A stretch of DNA of 6,750 nucleotides from Promethearchaeota archaeon (GCA_004524515.1 SDNV01000144.1:1-6750); one strand, 5' to 3'; shown: positions 1 through 5,818, numbered from the stretch's first letter. Numbers and translations are program-made. The notes: a model not told the origin generated them from the sequence alone.

Positions 1-272
1 ATTTGCTCGATGTAGGGAATATTCTGTTTTTCGGTCTTAAACACATCTCTTGCTTGGTAGATAACAAAAATTATAAGAAAGGCATAAATTACACTCCAAA
101 TGCTAAAGGTTAATCCTGCGGGAGTAAATAAGTTGGGATACGCGTCTGAGATCTCTCCCACCGATTTTCCATTGAAAATACCTGTACCTGAGAGGCCATT
201 AATAATCAAGGTGATAATTAAAGCAAGCACATTTGATAATTGAAGAATTTTTCTTTTTGTTGAATCTAACAT
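1..272 (-). CDS. TspO/MBR-like (tryptophan-rich sensory protein family) membrane protein, N-terminal part
   Basis: This partial gene starts at ATG 272-270 and runs off the left edge; 90 codons are visible. The protein opens with a short basic stretch (MLDSTKRK) and then a hydrophobic helix at about residues 9-25. The stretch GIFNGKSVGEISDAYPNLF (31-49) is followed by TPAGLTFSIWSVIYAF (50-65), which leads into a second helix to about residue 72. The phrase 'F-T-P-A-G-x-T-F-S-I-W-x-x-I-Y' is typical of proteins annotated as tryptophan-rich sensory/TspO-MBR relatives. These are small multi-helix membrane proteins linked in other organisms to tetrapyrrole or lipid binding and stress responses. 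The substrate here is unknown. Only the first two helices are seen, so the family call rests on about 90 residues. The gene lies 71 bp downstream of the methyltransferase gene on the same strand. It has no clear Shine-Dalgarno. Confidence 0.72.
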   Translation of the reverse strand, partial: MLDSTKRKILQLSNVLALIITLIINGLSGTGIFNGKSVGEISDAYPNLFTPAGLTFSIWSVIYAFLIIFVIYQARDVFKTEKQNIPYIEQ

Positions 273-308
273 GTGAAATCTTAATTTTTTCAAATATTTC
301 AAGGTTTT

Positions 309-330
309 ACTTATTTTTTATTAATACTTA
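309..330 (-). promoter_or_regulatory. Possible TATA box for the TspO-like gene
   Basis: Read on the minus strand, an A/T-only stretch (TAATAAAAAATAAGT) is centred near 317, about 45 bp upstream of the ATG at 272. With archaeal spacing the transcript would start near 292, giving a leader of about 20 nt. The background is very AT-rich, so this is only a plausible placement. The gene may instead be read through from the methyltransferase gene. Confidence 0.25.
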
Positions 331-343
331 TTCCTAAATTACC

Positions 344-2365
344 TCATATAGTAGTATAAAGAGTAAAAATTTCCTTTTGAATGGATTGAGGAGTGTTAAG
401 ATACTCTAAAATGTAGGTTATTTCATCTAAACTCAACCCATATAATTTAAAAACGTGAATATCAATTAATTGGTCGATTTCTCTAATTTTTTCATCCCTA
501 TCTCTATTTTTTATTATTATCCCTTTTTTATTCTTAAATTTATCTGAAATTACCTCGTTCAATTCATCTACAAGATTAGAAATTATTTTTTGCTTTTCCT
601 CCGGTACAATTTTAATAGGAATCATGTAGTTTTTTACTTTCTGTGGCTCATACTTTTTGGTGGTTCCTCCGTGATAGGAATAACCATATTCCTGATAATA
701 ATAATCTGCCAATTTTGAATTTAGGATTCCTAAACAATATTTTATATCCAATTTAAGCGAGATCAATGCCGAATTTGTACCCTTAATTAAGTGATTTTGA
801 CTATCCAGCGCAAAACTATTATGATTTGAGGTTCTCGCAATCAATAATTTATTACCTGATTTTAAAAACCACTCTAGATTTCTCACATTAGGAAACTCCC
901 ACCATTTTTTCTTTTTATTCTTTATACGTGAATCTAAAATTTTATAAATATGCGGGCAAGCTTCTCTTAGAACTTTAATATTATCGAATTTGTCATTTAA
1001 CACAATCCAAAACACATCTCGTTCCTCCAGATAATATCTTTGGATTCTAGAGGCTCTATATATCGCTCTGTATACAAATTCTTTTTCCTTCTGATGAAAA
1101 GTTTCTCTCAGAGCTTCGTTGATACAAAATTTTTTAGAGATTTCAATTGGAGGTTGAAACCCCCCAAAAACCCTGAAATATTCTTTATTCGTTAATTTCT
1201 TAAAGATCGGATGATCTAGTTTATTTCTTAAAGTTTGGAAGAATTTACTTTGAACCTCCCATCTTTTATTATTTAATTTACTTTTTTTAATGAAATTCTT
1301 ATCTCTATTAAAATGCTTAATTTCAGAGTTACAGATCTGTTCGATTTTATAGCTTCTTAAAAAATCTTGGATGGTTTTTTCATCTATTTCATTTAACTGA
1401 TATTCAAAGTAATTTGTTCCCTGATCCTTATTTAAAAATAGGATGAGGGAATTAGTACCCGTTATATTCTCATCTCTGAAAGCTCGATAATCTGGCGGGA
1501 ATTTCAGATTATAAATATCACCGGTATAATTAAGAATATAATTTCTAAAGGCTAATGAATATCGAGGAAACAACCATTCTTGGGGTAAAATAAAAGATAA
1601 TTTTCCATTATTGTTTAGCAAATTGACTGCTTTAATCAAAAAGAAAAGATATAAATTGGGCTGCGAGTCGGGATGATTGGGTCTGCATTCATAATAACAC
1701 CCTTCGTATTGGCCAGATTCAAGAGACTTTCTTTCAGTTCCAATCGTATTCCATGGAACATAAGGCGGATTTCCAATGATTACATCATACCCACAATCAT
1801 TTTGGGATTTGGATATAAACGTATCACTAAGAAAATTCCCATTCGTTAAATTTAAATCTAAATTCGGAAAAATTTGGTTTTTTTCAGAAGTAAGTACTTC
1901 ATAATGGAAATCTCCTGGTGATAAGCTAATTATTTCTAGCCATAAATTTAATTTCGCGATTTCAAGGGCATTTTTATCCGTATCATTCCCGTAAATATGT
2001 CGTAATAAAATTTTAATAATGAGTTTCTGATGATCTTTGATATTACTGAATGTTTCGAGTGTGTTTGGTATAATTTCATTTATCTTGTTGTATTTATTCC
2101 ATGCTACCTTTAATGCGATAGTTAAAAAGTTACCCGAACCACAAGCAGGATCAAAAATTCTAATTTCGAAAAATCTTTTTATCAATTTCTTTACTCTTTC
2201 TAAATCTTGCTCCTGAAGAGCAGCCTCAATATTCCTCAGAACATTATCGAACAGAGTCCCTACTGTATTTTCAACGATAAACTTTGTAATAAATTTAGGT
2301 GTATAATAAATACCTTTTTCTCTTCTCCTCTCTATTACATGAAACTCATATGCTTTTCCAAGCAA
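344..2365 (-). CDS. DNA adenine methyltransferase, Eco57I/TaqI-like: catalytic and target-recognition part of an interrupted gene
   Basis: This is the large downstream part (673 aa counted from a TTG at 2365) of an N6-adenine DNA methyltransferase that transfers methyl from SAM to DNA. Motif order is gamma-class. GIYYTP at 18-23 is the motif X region. DPACGSGNF at 72-80 is motif I, the SAM-binding site. YGNDTDKNALEIAKLNLWL at 125-143 covers motifs II/III. GNPPY at 198-202 is catalytic motif IV, followed by KLSFILPQEW at 255-264. A TaqI-like target-recognition domain lies at about 488-585 (LLIARTS, then LGILNSKLADYYY) and ends in IDIHVFKLYGLSLDEI. The frame is open upstream from 2365 back to a TAA at 2434-2432. 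Those extra codons read KFAKGEKSAGIIHYDFGR and also look like family sequence, so TTG 2365 is probably not a natural start. An SD-like AAAGGAG at about 2424-2417 has no start codon at a useful distance. The methylated site cannot be read from sequence. Whether this part is expressed alone is uncertain. Confidence 0.88.
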   Translation of the reverse strand: MLGKAYEFHVIERRREKGIYYTPKFITKFIVENTVGTLFDNVLRNIEAALQEQDLERVKKLIKRFFEIRIFDPACGSGNFLTIALKVAWNKYNKINEIIPNTLETFSNIKDHQKLIIKILLRHIYGNDTDKNALEIAKLNLWLEIISLSPGDFHYEVLTSEKNQIFPNLDLNLTNGNFLSDTFISKSQNDCGYDVIIGNPPYVPWNTIGTERKSLESGQYEGCYYECRPNHPDSQPNLYLFFLIKAVNLLNNNGKLSFILPQEWLFPRYSLAFRNYILNYTGDIYNLKFPPDYRAFRDENITGTNSLILFLNKDQGTNYFEYQLNEIDEKTIQDFLRSYKIEQICNSEIKHFNRDKNFIKKSKLNNKRWEVQSKFFQTLRNKLDHPIFKKLTNKEYFRVFGGFQPPIEISKKFCINEALRETFHQKEKEFVYRAIYRASRIQRYYLEERDVFWIVLNDKFDNIKVLREACPHIYKILDSRIKNKKKKWWEFPNVRNLEWFLKSGNKLLIARTSNHNSFALDSQNHLIKGTNSALISLKLDIKYCLGILNSKLADYYYQEYGYSYHGGTTKKYEPQKVKNYMIPIKIVPEEKQKIISNLVDELNEVISDKFKNKKGIIIKNRDRDEKIREIDQLIDIHVFKLYGLSLDEITYILEYLNTPQSIQKEIFTLYTTI

Positions 2366-2431
2366 ATCATTGTTAAAACGCCCAAAATCGTAATGTATAA
2401 TTCCTGCGCTTTTCTCTCCTTTAGCAAATTT

Positions 2432-2434
2432 TTA
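2432..2434 (-). other. In-frame TAA stop interrupting the methyltransferase gene
   Basis: On the minus strand the frame reads ...FKRILGIG, then TAA, then KFAKGEKSAGIIHYDFGRF, NNDLLGKAYEF and so on. Both sides are in the same frame, so no frameshift is needed. One substitution (for example AAA, CAA, TAT or TAC to TAA) would explain it. The joined sequence matches the usual family order: helical segment, 'hYDF', 'LGxxYE', 'GIYYTP', then motif I. TAA is not a pyrrolysine or selenocysteine codon. Confidence 0.85.
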
Positions 2435-2845
2435 TCCAATCCCCAAAATTCTTTTAAAATTTTGATAAAACAACTCTAAATTATTAGAATCTTGTTTCAA
2501 ATTGTCAATTATGGTATTAAAATTATTGAAAAACTCCGAAGCAAACAAATTAGAAAACGATTCATTGATACTTATTAAAAATTTGGACATAATCCTGAAC
2601 TTATCTGTTTTATGTAAATTGTGCTCAACCTCTGCCCATTTATTGACTATAAAGTTATTTTCGATTACTGAGAAATTATCTAAAGTATGTATAAAAATAA
2701 ATTTAATAAGTAAATTCACTATTAATTGTAATTTAGTCTTTTCATCTGTTGAAAATTCTATTTTTTCTAAATCTTTAACCCAACTCTTAAAATCTTCAAG
2801 AAAATTTTTCTCCAAATGGGTCTTTATTAATATATTTTGATTCAT
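2432..2845 (-). CDS. N-terminal helical segment of the interrupted DNA methyltransferase
   Basis: This reading frame of about 137 aa ends at the TAA described above and is the upstream part of the same methyltransferase. The segment LIVNLLIKFIFIHTLDNF corresponds to the 'rLlFirFLeD'-like helix that precedes the catalytic domain in Eco57I/type IIG-like enzymes. The later NLFASEFFNNFNTIIDNL and FYQNFKRILGIG resemble the helical stretch leading into the 'LGxxYE' entry of the methylase domain. I see no PD-(D/E)xK nuclease signature, so this does not look like a full type IIG restriction-methylation fusion. ATG 2845 is preferred; TTG 2854 in the same frame would add three residues (MHP) with no better ribosome site, and a stop lies just upstream at 2875-2873. 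If the TAA is genuine and not read through, this product alone would lack catalytic motifs. Confidence 0.6.
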   Translation of the reverse strand: MNQNILIKTHLEKNFLEDFKSWVKDLEKIEFSTDEKTKLQLIVNLLIKFIFIHTLDNFSVIENNFIVNKWAEVEHNLHKTDKFRIMSKFLISINESFSNLFASEFFNNFNTIIDNLKQDSNNLELFYQNFKRILGIG

Positions 2846-2890
2846 AGGATGCAAAGGAACAAAATATGAGATTTACTTTAGCAATCTTTT

Positions 2891-2910
2891 GTTGTTATTA
2901 TATATTTGGG
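2891..2910 (-). promoter_or_regulatory. Archaeal-type TATA/BRE promoter for the methyltransferase gene
   Basis: The minus strand reads CCCAAATATATAATAACAAC here, with a TATA core at about 2907-2897. Archaeal spacing of about 26 bp puts the transcription start near 2876, leaving a leader of about 30 nt before ATG 2845. It is one of the better TATA matches in the window, in a 184-bp gap with no other gene. Confidence 0.45.
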
Positions 2911-3038
2911 ATTTCTTATTTATTTGAAGATCTGTTTATAAATGGAAATCAGAATAATTGAAATTCAAATTTAAGATAAGTTCAATTTAGTATAAATTAG
3001 GAATTATTTTAAAATTCAGATTAATAAAATTTTTTTAT

Positions 3039-3527
3039 TTATTTAGGAGTAGATAGATATTGTATCCAAATTTTTCTATCTTTATCGACAAGAGCATTTA
3101 TAAAATGAAGGGTATCGAATATAGGATTGTCTGCGTATTTGGTCTTGAAGTTTTCTACTTTCTCGTGAGCTCGTTCAATTTCATTTGATTCTAAGAGCTG
3201 ATCATATTCTTCATTTAAAACAAGACATTCTTTTTCAATTTCGGAAGTAAAAAATTTAATTTGCTCTTTCTTTGCTAAATTTTTAAGAAAATCTTCTTGT
3301 TCTTTTATATAATATGACATATTATAGCGAATTGCATGTTCTATAATTTGATTCGCATATTGCATAGCCTTCTCGTTTTCACCCTCCACTATACTTGACT
3401 GTTGCTGAGATTTTAAATTATCAATTACCTGCATAATTTCTAATTTATTCACTTTTTTACTCTCAGTATTTTTATTTTGCTCTTCTGCTTCCTTTTTTTC
3501 TTTAGCTTTTTTCTTCATTCTTTTCAT
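3039..3527 (-). CDS. Hypothetical charged helical protein (162 aa)
   Basis: I do not recognise this protein. It starts at ATG 3527 with a very basic and acidic tail (MKRMKKKAKEKKEAEE, then a Lys/Glu/Asn/Ser-rich stretch to about residue 30). This is likely disordered or coiled-coil. The rest is predicted by eye to be alpha-helical. NEKAMQYANQIIEHAIRYNM (about 51-70) and IERAHEKVENFKTKYADNPI (about 117-136) look like helix pairs of the TPR kind, with a central helix around EIEKECLVLNEEYDQLLES. There is no signal peptide, membrane segment, Cys cluster or catalytic motif, so it is probably a soluble scaffold or partner-binding protein. A second ATG at residue 4 is an alternative start; no clear Shine-Dalgarno precedes either. 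It stands alone between the methyltransferase and the cold-shock gene, so context gives no function. Confidence 0.7.
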   Translation of the reverse strand: MKRMKKKAKEKKEAEEQNKNTESKKVNKLEIMQVIDNLKSQQQSSIVEGENEKAMQYANQIIEHAIRYNMSYYIKEQEDFLKNLAKKEQIKFFTSEIEKECLVLNEEYDQLLESNEIERAHEKVENFKTKYADNPIFDTLHFINALVDKDRKIWIQYLSTPK

Positions 3528-3567
3528 ATTTTTGTCTCTAGTAATCCATTTTTAATGTACAAGATTA

Positions 3568-3586
3568 ATCAAATTATAATAGAAAT
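3568..3586 (-). promoter_or_regulatory. Possible TATA box for the 162-aa hypothetical gene
   Basis: On the minus strand the stretch TTCTATTATAATTTGA lies about 45-55 bp upstream of ATG 3527, which fits a short-leader archaeal promoter. Neighbouring sequence (to about 3605) is equally AT-rich, so the exact box is uncertain. Confidence 0.25.
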
Positions 3587-3655
3587 TTATTATAAATTTA
3601 TGTTATTCATTCCCTATTCTAATCTAAAACGCAGAGAAATTAAAAACAAATATAT

Positions 3656-3720
3656 AAAAAAAAATTTGGAATCGTAAGAAATAATAAAAACTACAAAAAA
3701 TAAGCCAAAAATCTGATTTA
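3656..3720 (-). terminator. U-rich termination region downstream of the cold-shock gene
   Basis: Read on the minus strand, the region after the cold-shock stop contains several successive T runs: ATTTTTGG, CTTATTTTTTGTAGTTTTTATT and, further on, CCAAATTTTTTTTT. Archaeal polymerase can terminate at such U tracts without a hairpin. The first T run begins about 75 nt after the stop codon. I see no strong GC stem. Confidence 0.4.
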
Positions 3721-3789
3721 CTTGTTAACTCATTTATTATTCTAAAAATTCCTTTTTTAAAAGTGTTTAAATCGTATTTCCTAATTTAA

Positions 3790-4044
3790 TTAATAAAAAG
3801 ATCTTCGGCCAAAATTACTCTTTCGTGGACCCTTTTGAGTCACAACCACACTATTTGCTTGAGGACCTTTTTCTCCCTCAACGACTTCAAACTTCACAAT
3901 ATCTCCTTCATAGATTGCTTTGAAATCATCATCTTTTCCTTCAATAGCGGAAAAATGGACAAAAACATCCTCTGAATTATCATTTCGAGAGATAAAGCCA
4001 TAGCCTTTCTTATTATTAAACCATTTTACTGTTCCTTCTACCAT
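3790..4044 (-). CDS. Cold-shock domain protein (CspA family)
   Basis: This is a complete 84-aa cold-shock protein, a single five-stranded beta-barrel (OB fold) that binds single-stranded RNA and DNA. Members usually act as RNA chaperones that melt mRNA structure. Trp8 sits in [16 protein letters not shown], which holds RNP1 (KGYGFIS, 13-19). RNP2 is DVFVHFS (26-32). [18 protein letters not shown] (46-63) is the expected C-terminal half of the barrel. The domain ends near residue 70, and a short basic/aromatic tail follows ([14 protein letters not shown]), which may add RNA contacts. The start is firm: ATG 4044 is preceded by TAAGG (SD-like) with 8 nt between AAGG and the ATG. The gene is monocistronic, with long AT-rich gaps on both sides. 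Many csp genes are controlled through their 5' leader, and the nested inverted repeats upstream of this one suggest the same here, though that is an inference. Confidence 0.95.
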   Translation of the reverse strand: MVEGTVKWFNNKKGYGFISRNDNSEDVFVHFSAIEGKDDDFKAIYEGDIVKFEVVEGEKGPQANSVVVTQKGPRKSNFGRRSFY

Positions 4045-4048
4045 TATT

Positions 4049-4126
4049 AAAACCTTATTCTAAATCTGGTACCACAATCAAATCGTACCATTAAGATTTT
4101 AAATAATTCAAATGTAATAAGGTTTT
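4049..4126 (-). promoter_or_regulatory. Nested inverted repeats upstream of the cold-shock gene; possible leader structure or operator
   Basis: An 11-bp perfect inverted repeat has arms at 4049-4059 (AAAACCTTATT on plus) and 4116-4126 (AATAAGGTTTT on plus). Inside it is a second perfect repeat, TGGTAC at 4067-4072 and GTACCA at 4085-4090, with a 12-nt loop. In a minus-strand RNA starting upstream of 4126, the outer stem would bury the AAGG ribosome-binding site next to ATG 4044. If transcription starts later, near 4075, the left outer arm is not transcribed. The inner repeat would then be better read as a DNA operator around the start site. The sequence does not decide between the two. Confidence 0.45.
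4095..4107 (-). promoter_or_regulatory. Candidate TATA box of the cold-shock gene
   Basis: The minus strand reads ATTATTTAAAATC, centred near 4101. This predicts a transcript start near 4075 and a leader of about 30 nt containing the AAGG site. Other AT-rich boxes lie further upstream (about 4140 and 4190-4220), which would give a long leader including the whole nested repeat. Confidence 0.3.
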
Positions 4127-4147
4127 TGGTAACTTATTTTTTGAATA

Positions 4148-4163
4148 AACAGATTTCTCTGTT
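4148..4163. repeat. Small inverted repeat (AACAGA-TTTC-TCTGTT)
   Basis: A perfect 6-bp stem with a 4-nt loop lies in the 299-bp gap between the ZIP and cold-shock genes. On the minus strand it is followed by ATTCAAAAAATAAG rather than a T run, so it is not a standard terminator for the ZIP gene. Its role is unknown, and a stem this short may be chance. Confidence 0.3.
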
Positions 4164-4261
4164 ATTTTCAAAATTTAACCTTTTCTTAACTTTTTAATTT
4201 TTTTAAAATTTTAATTTAATCTAATTTTTTCCTTAAGATTTTGTAAAAATCTAATAATATT

Positions 4262-4290
4262 TAGAAAAAGTAAATAAAAAAATTGATTTT
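4262..4290 (-). terminator. U-rich terminator of the ZIP transporter gene
   Basis: About 55-80 nt after the ZIP stop codon the minus strand reads AAAATCAATTTTTTTATTTACTTTTTC, two T runs of seven and five. This is a plausible archaeal poly-U terminator. The rest of the gap down to the cold-shock promoter (about 4170-4260) is A/T-rich and holds no gene that I can see. Confidence 0.5.
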
Positions 4291-4343
4291 GCTAAGCTAA
4301 GAATTTTTAATTAATAATTCCCATAGTTTCCATACTTAACCTA

Positions 4344-5183
4344 TTATTCATGTGGTAAAATAAATATCAATATAATTATTAACAGTAAGCCGCCCAAGAA
4401 GATGATAGTTTGAATGACTGATTTCTTCAAATCTTTCTCTTTAAGGAGCTCTGGCATCAACTCTGTACTGGCAATATATAAAAATCCCCCTCCCGCAAAT
4501 GCTAAGAAAAAGAAATTAAACGCTTCAATAGTGTTAGATAAAAGATATGCAAATAATCCCCCGAGAAGAGCGACCATAGCACTGATCAAATTAAAAAGGA
4601 GAGCTTTTTTCTTTGTGAATCCTCCATATAAAAGAATCCCATAATCACCCACCTCCTGAGGTAATTCATGAAATAAGACAGCAAGCGTTATAATTATCCC
4701 ATTCGAGAGTCCACTTAAAAATCCGACCATAATTACAATGCCGTCCAAAAAATTATGTAAGGCGTCTCCCACTAAATTAAGCAGAGCAAAATTTTTGATA
4801 TTACCGCCTTCTGCGATCGATAAATTCATACTTTCAGTTTTATCATCATAACATACAAATTGATTCTCTCTTTCATGGGCATGTCCGTGAAACCAATATA
4901 TAAATCGTTCAAGAATAAAAAATACCACAAAACCAATAATTACCACTAGAAAAAGAAGTCCTTCAGTAAGACCCGCTCCTTTTGCATTTAACTCATGAAG
5001 ATGATGAAGAGCTTCGGGAATAAGATTAAATAATGCAGTCGCTAGTATTGTCCCTGTCGCAAATGCCACAAGAATAAATAGAATATTATCCAAAGTTTTT
5101 TCTTTTATTGAAATCATAAAGAGACCTATTAGGCTCAACATTCCAATTAAAAAGATCATAAAAAACGCTAAAATTACTTCCAT
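4344..5183 (-). CDS. ZIP-family divalent metal (zinc/iron) transporter
   Basis: This is a complete 279-aa integral membrane protein of the ZIP family, which moves Zn2+ and related metals (Fe, Mn) into the cytoplasm. About eight transmembrane helices are visible: 4-24, 34-54, 75-97, 132-153, 160-188, 194-216, 222-246 and 257-276. Helix 4 carries GDALHNFLDG (139-148) and helix 5 carries FHELPQEVGD (171-180). These His, Asn, Asp and Glu residues form the binuclear metal site in the pore, and all appear intact. LIPEALHHLHE (54-64) ends helix 2, and STELMPEL (239-246) ends helix 7. A loop after helix 3 is His-rich (WFHGHAHERE, 97-106), as in many ZIP proteins, and probably senses or gathers metal. 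The HELPQEVGD form is typical of bacterial/archaeal GufA-like and LIV-1-like members. The exact metal cannot be told. ATG 5183 lies right before the first helix, and the gene is monocistronic. Confidence 0.93.
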   Translation of the reverse strand: MEVILAFFMIFLIGMLSLIGLFMISIKEKTLDNILFILVAFATGTILATALFNLIPEALHHLHELNAKGAGLTEGLLFLVVIIGFVVFFILERFIYWFHGHAHERENQFVCYDDKTESMNLSIAEGGNIKNFALLNLVGDALHNFLDGIVIMVGFLSGLSNGIIITLAVLFHELPQEVGDYGILLYGGFTKKKALLFNLISAMVALLGGLFAYLLSNTIEAFNFFFLAFAGGGFLYIASTELMPELLKEKDLKKSVIQTIIFLGGLLLIIILIFILPHE

Positions 5184-5204
5184 ACTTGTTAAACTTCTTG
5201 ATCG

Positions 5205-5240
5205 CTTTTTAATTTTTATTTTTTAATTTATATCCTCCTC
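5205..5240 (-). promoter_or_regulatory. Promoter (TATA box) of the ZIP gene
   Basis: The minus strand reads GAGGAGGATATAAATTAAAAAATAAAA, with a TATA core at about 5233-5223 behind a purine-rich BRE-like stretch. A start near 5202 would leave a leader of about 20 nt before ATG 5183, with no Shine-Dalgarno. I see no clear palindromic metal-regulator operator next to it. Confidence 0.45.
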
Positions 5241-5342
5241 ATCTAATTCCTTCATGAATTCGTTCGGAGTTATAAAATTTGGATGATTATCTCTATAATT
5301 ATAATGATAAGATTGAAATCAACTTTTTTAGGAGGAGATGAC

Positions 5343-5360
5343 AAAATATATATATTATTA
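5343..5360 (+). promoter_or_regulatory. TATA box of the 129-aa membrane protein gene
   Basis: AAAATATATATATTATTA is a strong TATA match about 70 bp before ATG 5421. The expected transcript start is near 5376, giving a leader of about 45 nt. An AGGAGGAG run just upstream (5330-5337) could serve as a BRE-like element. It sits too close to the ATG at 5338 to be a normal ribosome site, and that ATG opens only a seven-residue frame. Confidence 0.45.
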
Positions 5361-5407
5361 AGATAAACATTTTCTATAAAAAATAAAAAAAACTCATAAA
5401 TCTTTAA

Positions 5408-5413
5408 GAGGGT
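5408..5413 (+). promoter_or_regulatory. Ribosome-binding site supporting start 5421
   Basis: GAGGGT, with a GAGG core, lies 7 nt before ATG 5421. It favours this start over the in-frame ATG at residue 8. Confidence 0.5.
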
Positions 5414-5420
5414 CTAACAA

Positions 5421-5810
5421 ATGGATGATATCATAAAAGGAATGAAATATACCTTTCTTATTCATTTTATCGTGGGTCTAATACTTGGAATCGAGCTTTT
5501 TTTTATGCCTGAAATATATGTCCGTACACTGGGATGGCCTTATTTAGATCCAGCTCTCTCTAGAATAACCGGCGCAGCCTTTCTCGCATTGGCAACAAGC
5601 TCAATCCTATGTTTTAAGGAAAAAGAATGGGAAAAAGTCAAAATTGTGGTCGAAGTAGAAATTATCTGGCTTTCTTTATCAATAGTAGCCCAAATCTGGG
5701 GTCTACTTTTAGGAGTTCCTGCTGCAATATTTTTACTGAATCTATTAATATCCGGGCTCTTACTATTTGCATTTGCCTATTTCTATTTTAAACAACGCCA
5801 AATCTTATAA
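5421..5810 (+). CDS. Hypothetical four-helix integral membrane protein (129 aa)
   Basis: This is a small membrane protein of unknown function. Four hydrophobic helices are visible: about 10-30, 48-65, 79-98 and 100-123. Loop features include FFMPEIYVRTLGWPYLDPALSRITG (positions 27-51, key residues PE, LGWP, DP, R48, G51) after helix 1 and KEKEWEKVKIVVEVE before helix 3. I recall a similar pattern of 'PE..., LGWP..DP, R..GA, W..V.I.V..E..W' in uncharacterised archaeal and bacterial membrane proteins; I cannot name a family with certainty. There is no Cys pair, His cluster or catalytic motif, so no enzyme activity is suggested. It is divergent from the ZIP gene across a 237-bp gap and ends in its own terminator, so it appears to be transcribed alone. 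The start is chosen on the GAGGGT ribosome site. Confidence 0.82.
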   Translation: MDDIIKGMKYTFLIHFIVGLILGIELFFMPEIYVRTLGWPYLDPALSRITGAAFLALATSSILCFKEKEWEKVKIVVEVEIIWLSLSIVAQIWGLLLGVPAAIFLLNLLISGLLLFAFAYFYFKQRQIL

Positions 5811-5818
5811 AACTTAAG

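Noticed and set aside
2432..2434. Idea that the TAA is a recoded codon
   Set aside because: Pyrrolysine uses TAG and selenocysteine uses TGA. Other genes here end in TAA in the normal way, so general TAA reassignment is not supported.
2207..2479. Plus-strand open frame of 90 codons
   Set aside because: It lies antisense to the methyltransferase, across conserved sequence and the TAA junction. Its composition (Phe, Ser, Cys, Ile runs) is that of a reverse-strand shadow, and it has no ribosome site.
2502..2840. Plus-strand open frame of 112 codons
   Set aside because: It is fully antisense to the methyltransferase N-terminal segment. The Leu/Ser/Lys-rich low-complexity product has no recognisable motif.
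3477..3677. Plus-strand open frame of 66 codons starting with a Phe-rich stretch
   Set aside because: Its start is antisense to the Lys/Glu-rich N-terminus of the 162-aa gene, which explains the Phe runs. The remainder is AT-rich intergenic DNA.
3528..3789. Search for an RNA gene or repeat array between the hypothetical and cold-shock genes
   Set aside because: The stretch is nearly pure A/T with scattered homopolymer runs. There are no cloverleaf arms, no GC-rich stems and no regularly spaced repeats.
4414..4644. Plus-strand open frame of 76 codons
   Set aside because: It is antisense to the conserved C-terminal half of the ZIP transporter, whose motifs clearly define the coding strand.
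5284..5366. Plus-strand mini frame of 27 codons (MIISIIIMIRLKS...), and ATG 5338 behind an AGGAGGAG run
   Set aside because: The first has no ribosome site and overlaps two promoters. The second has its purine run only touching the ATG and stops after seven residues.
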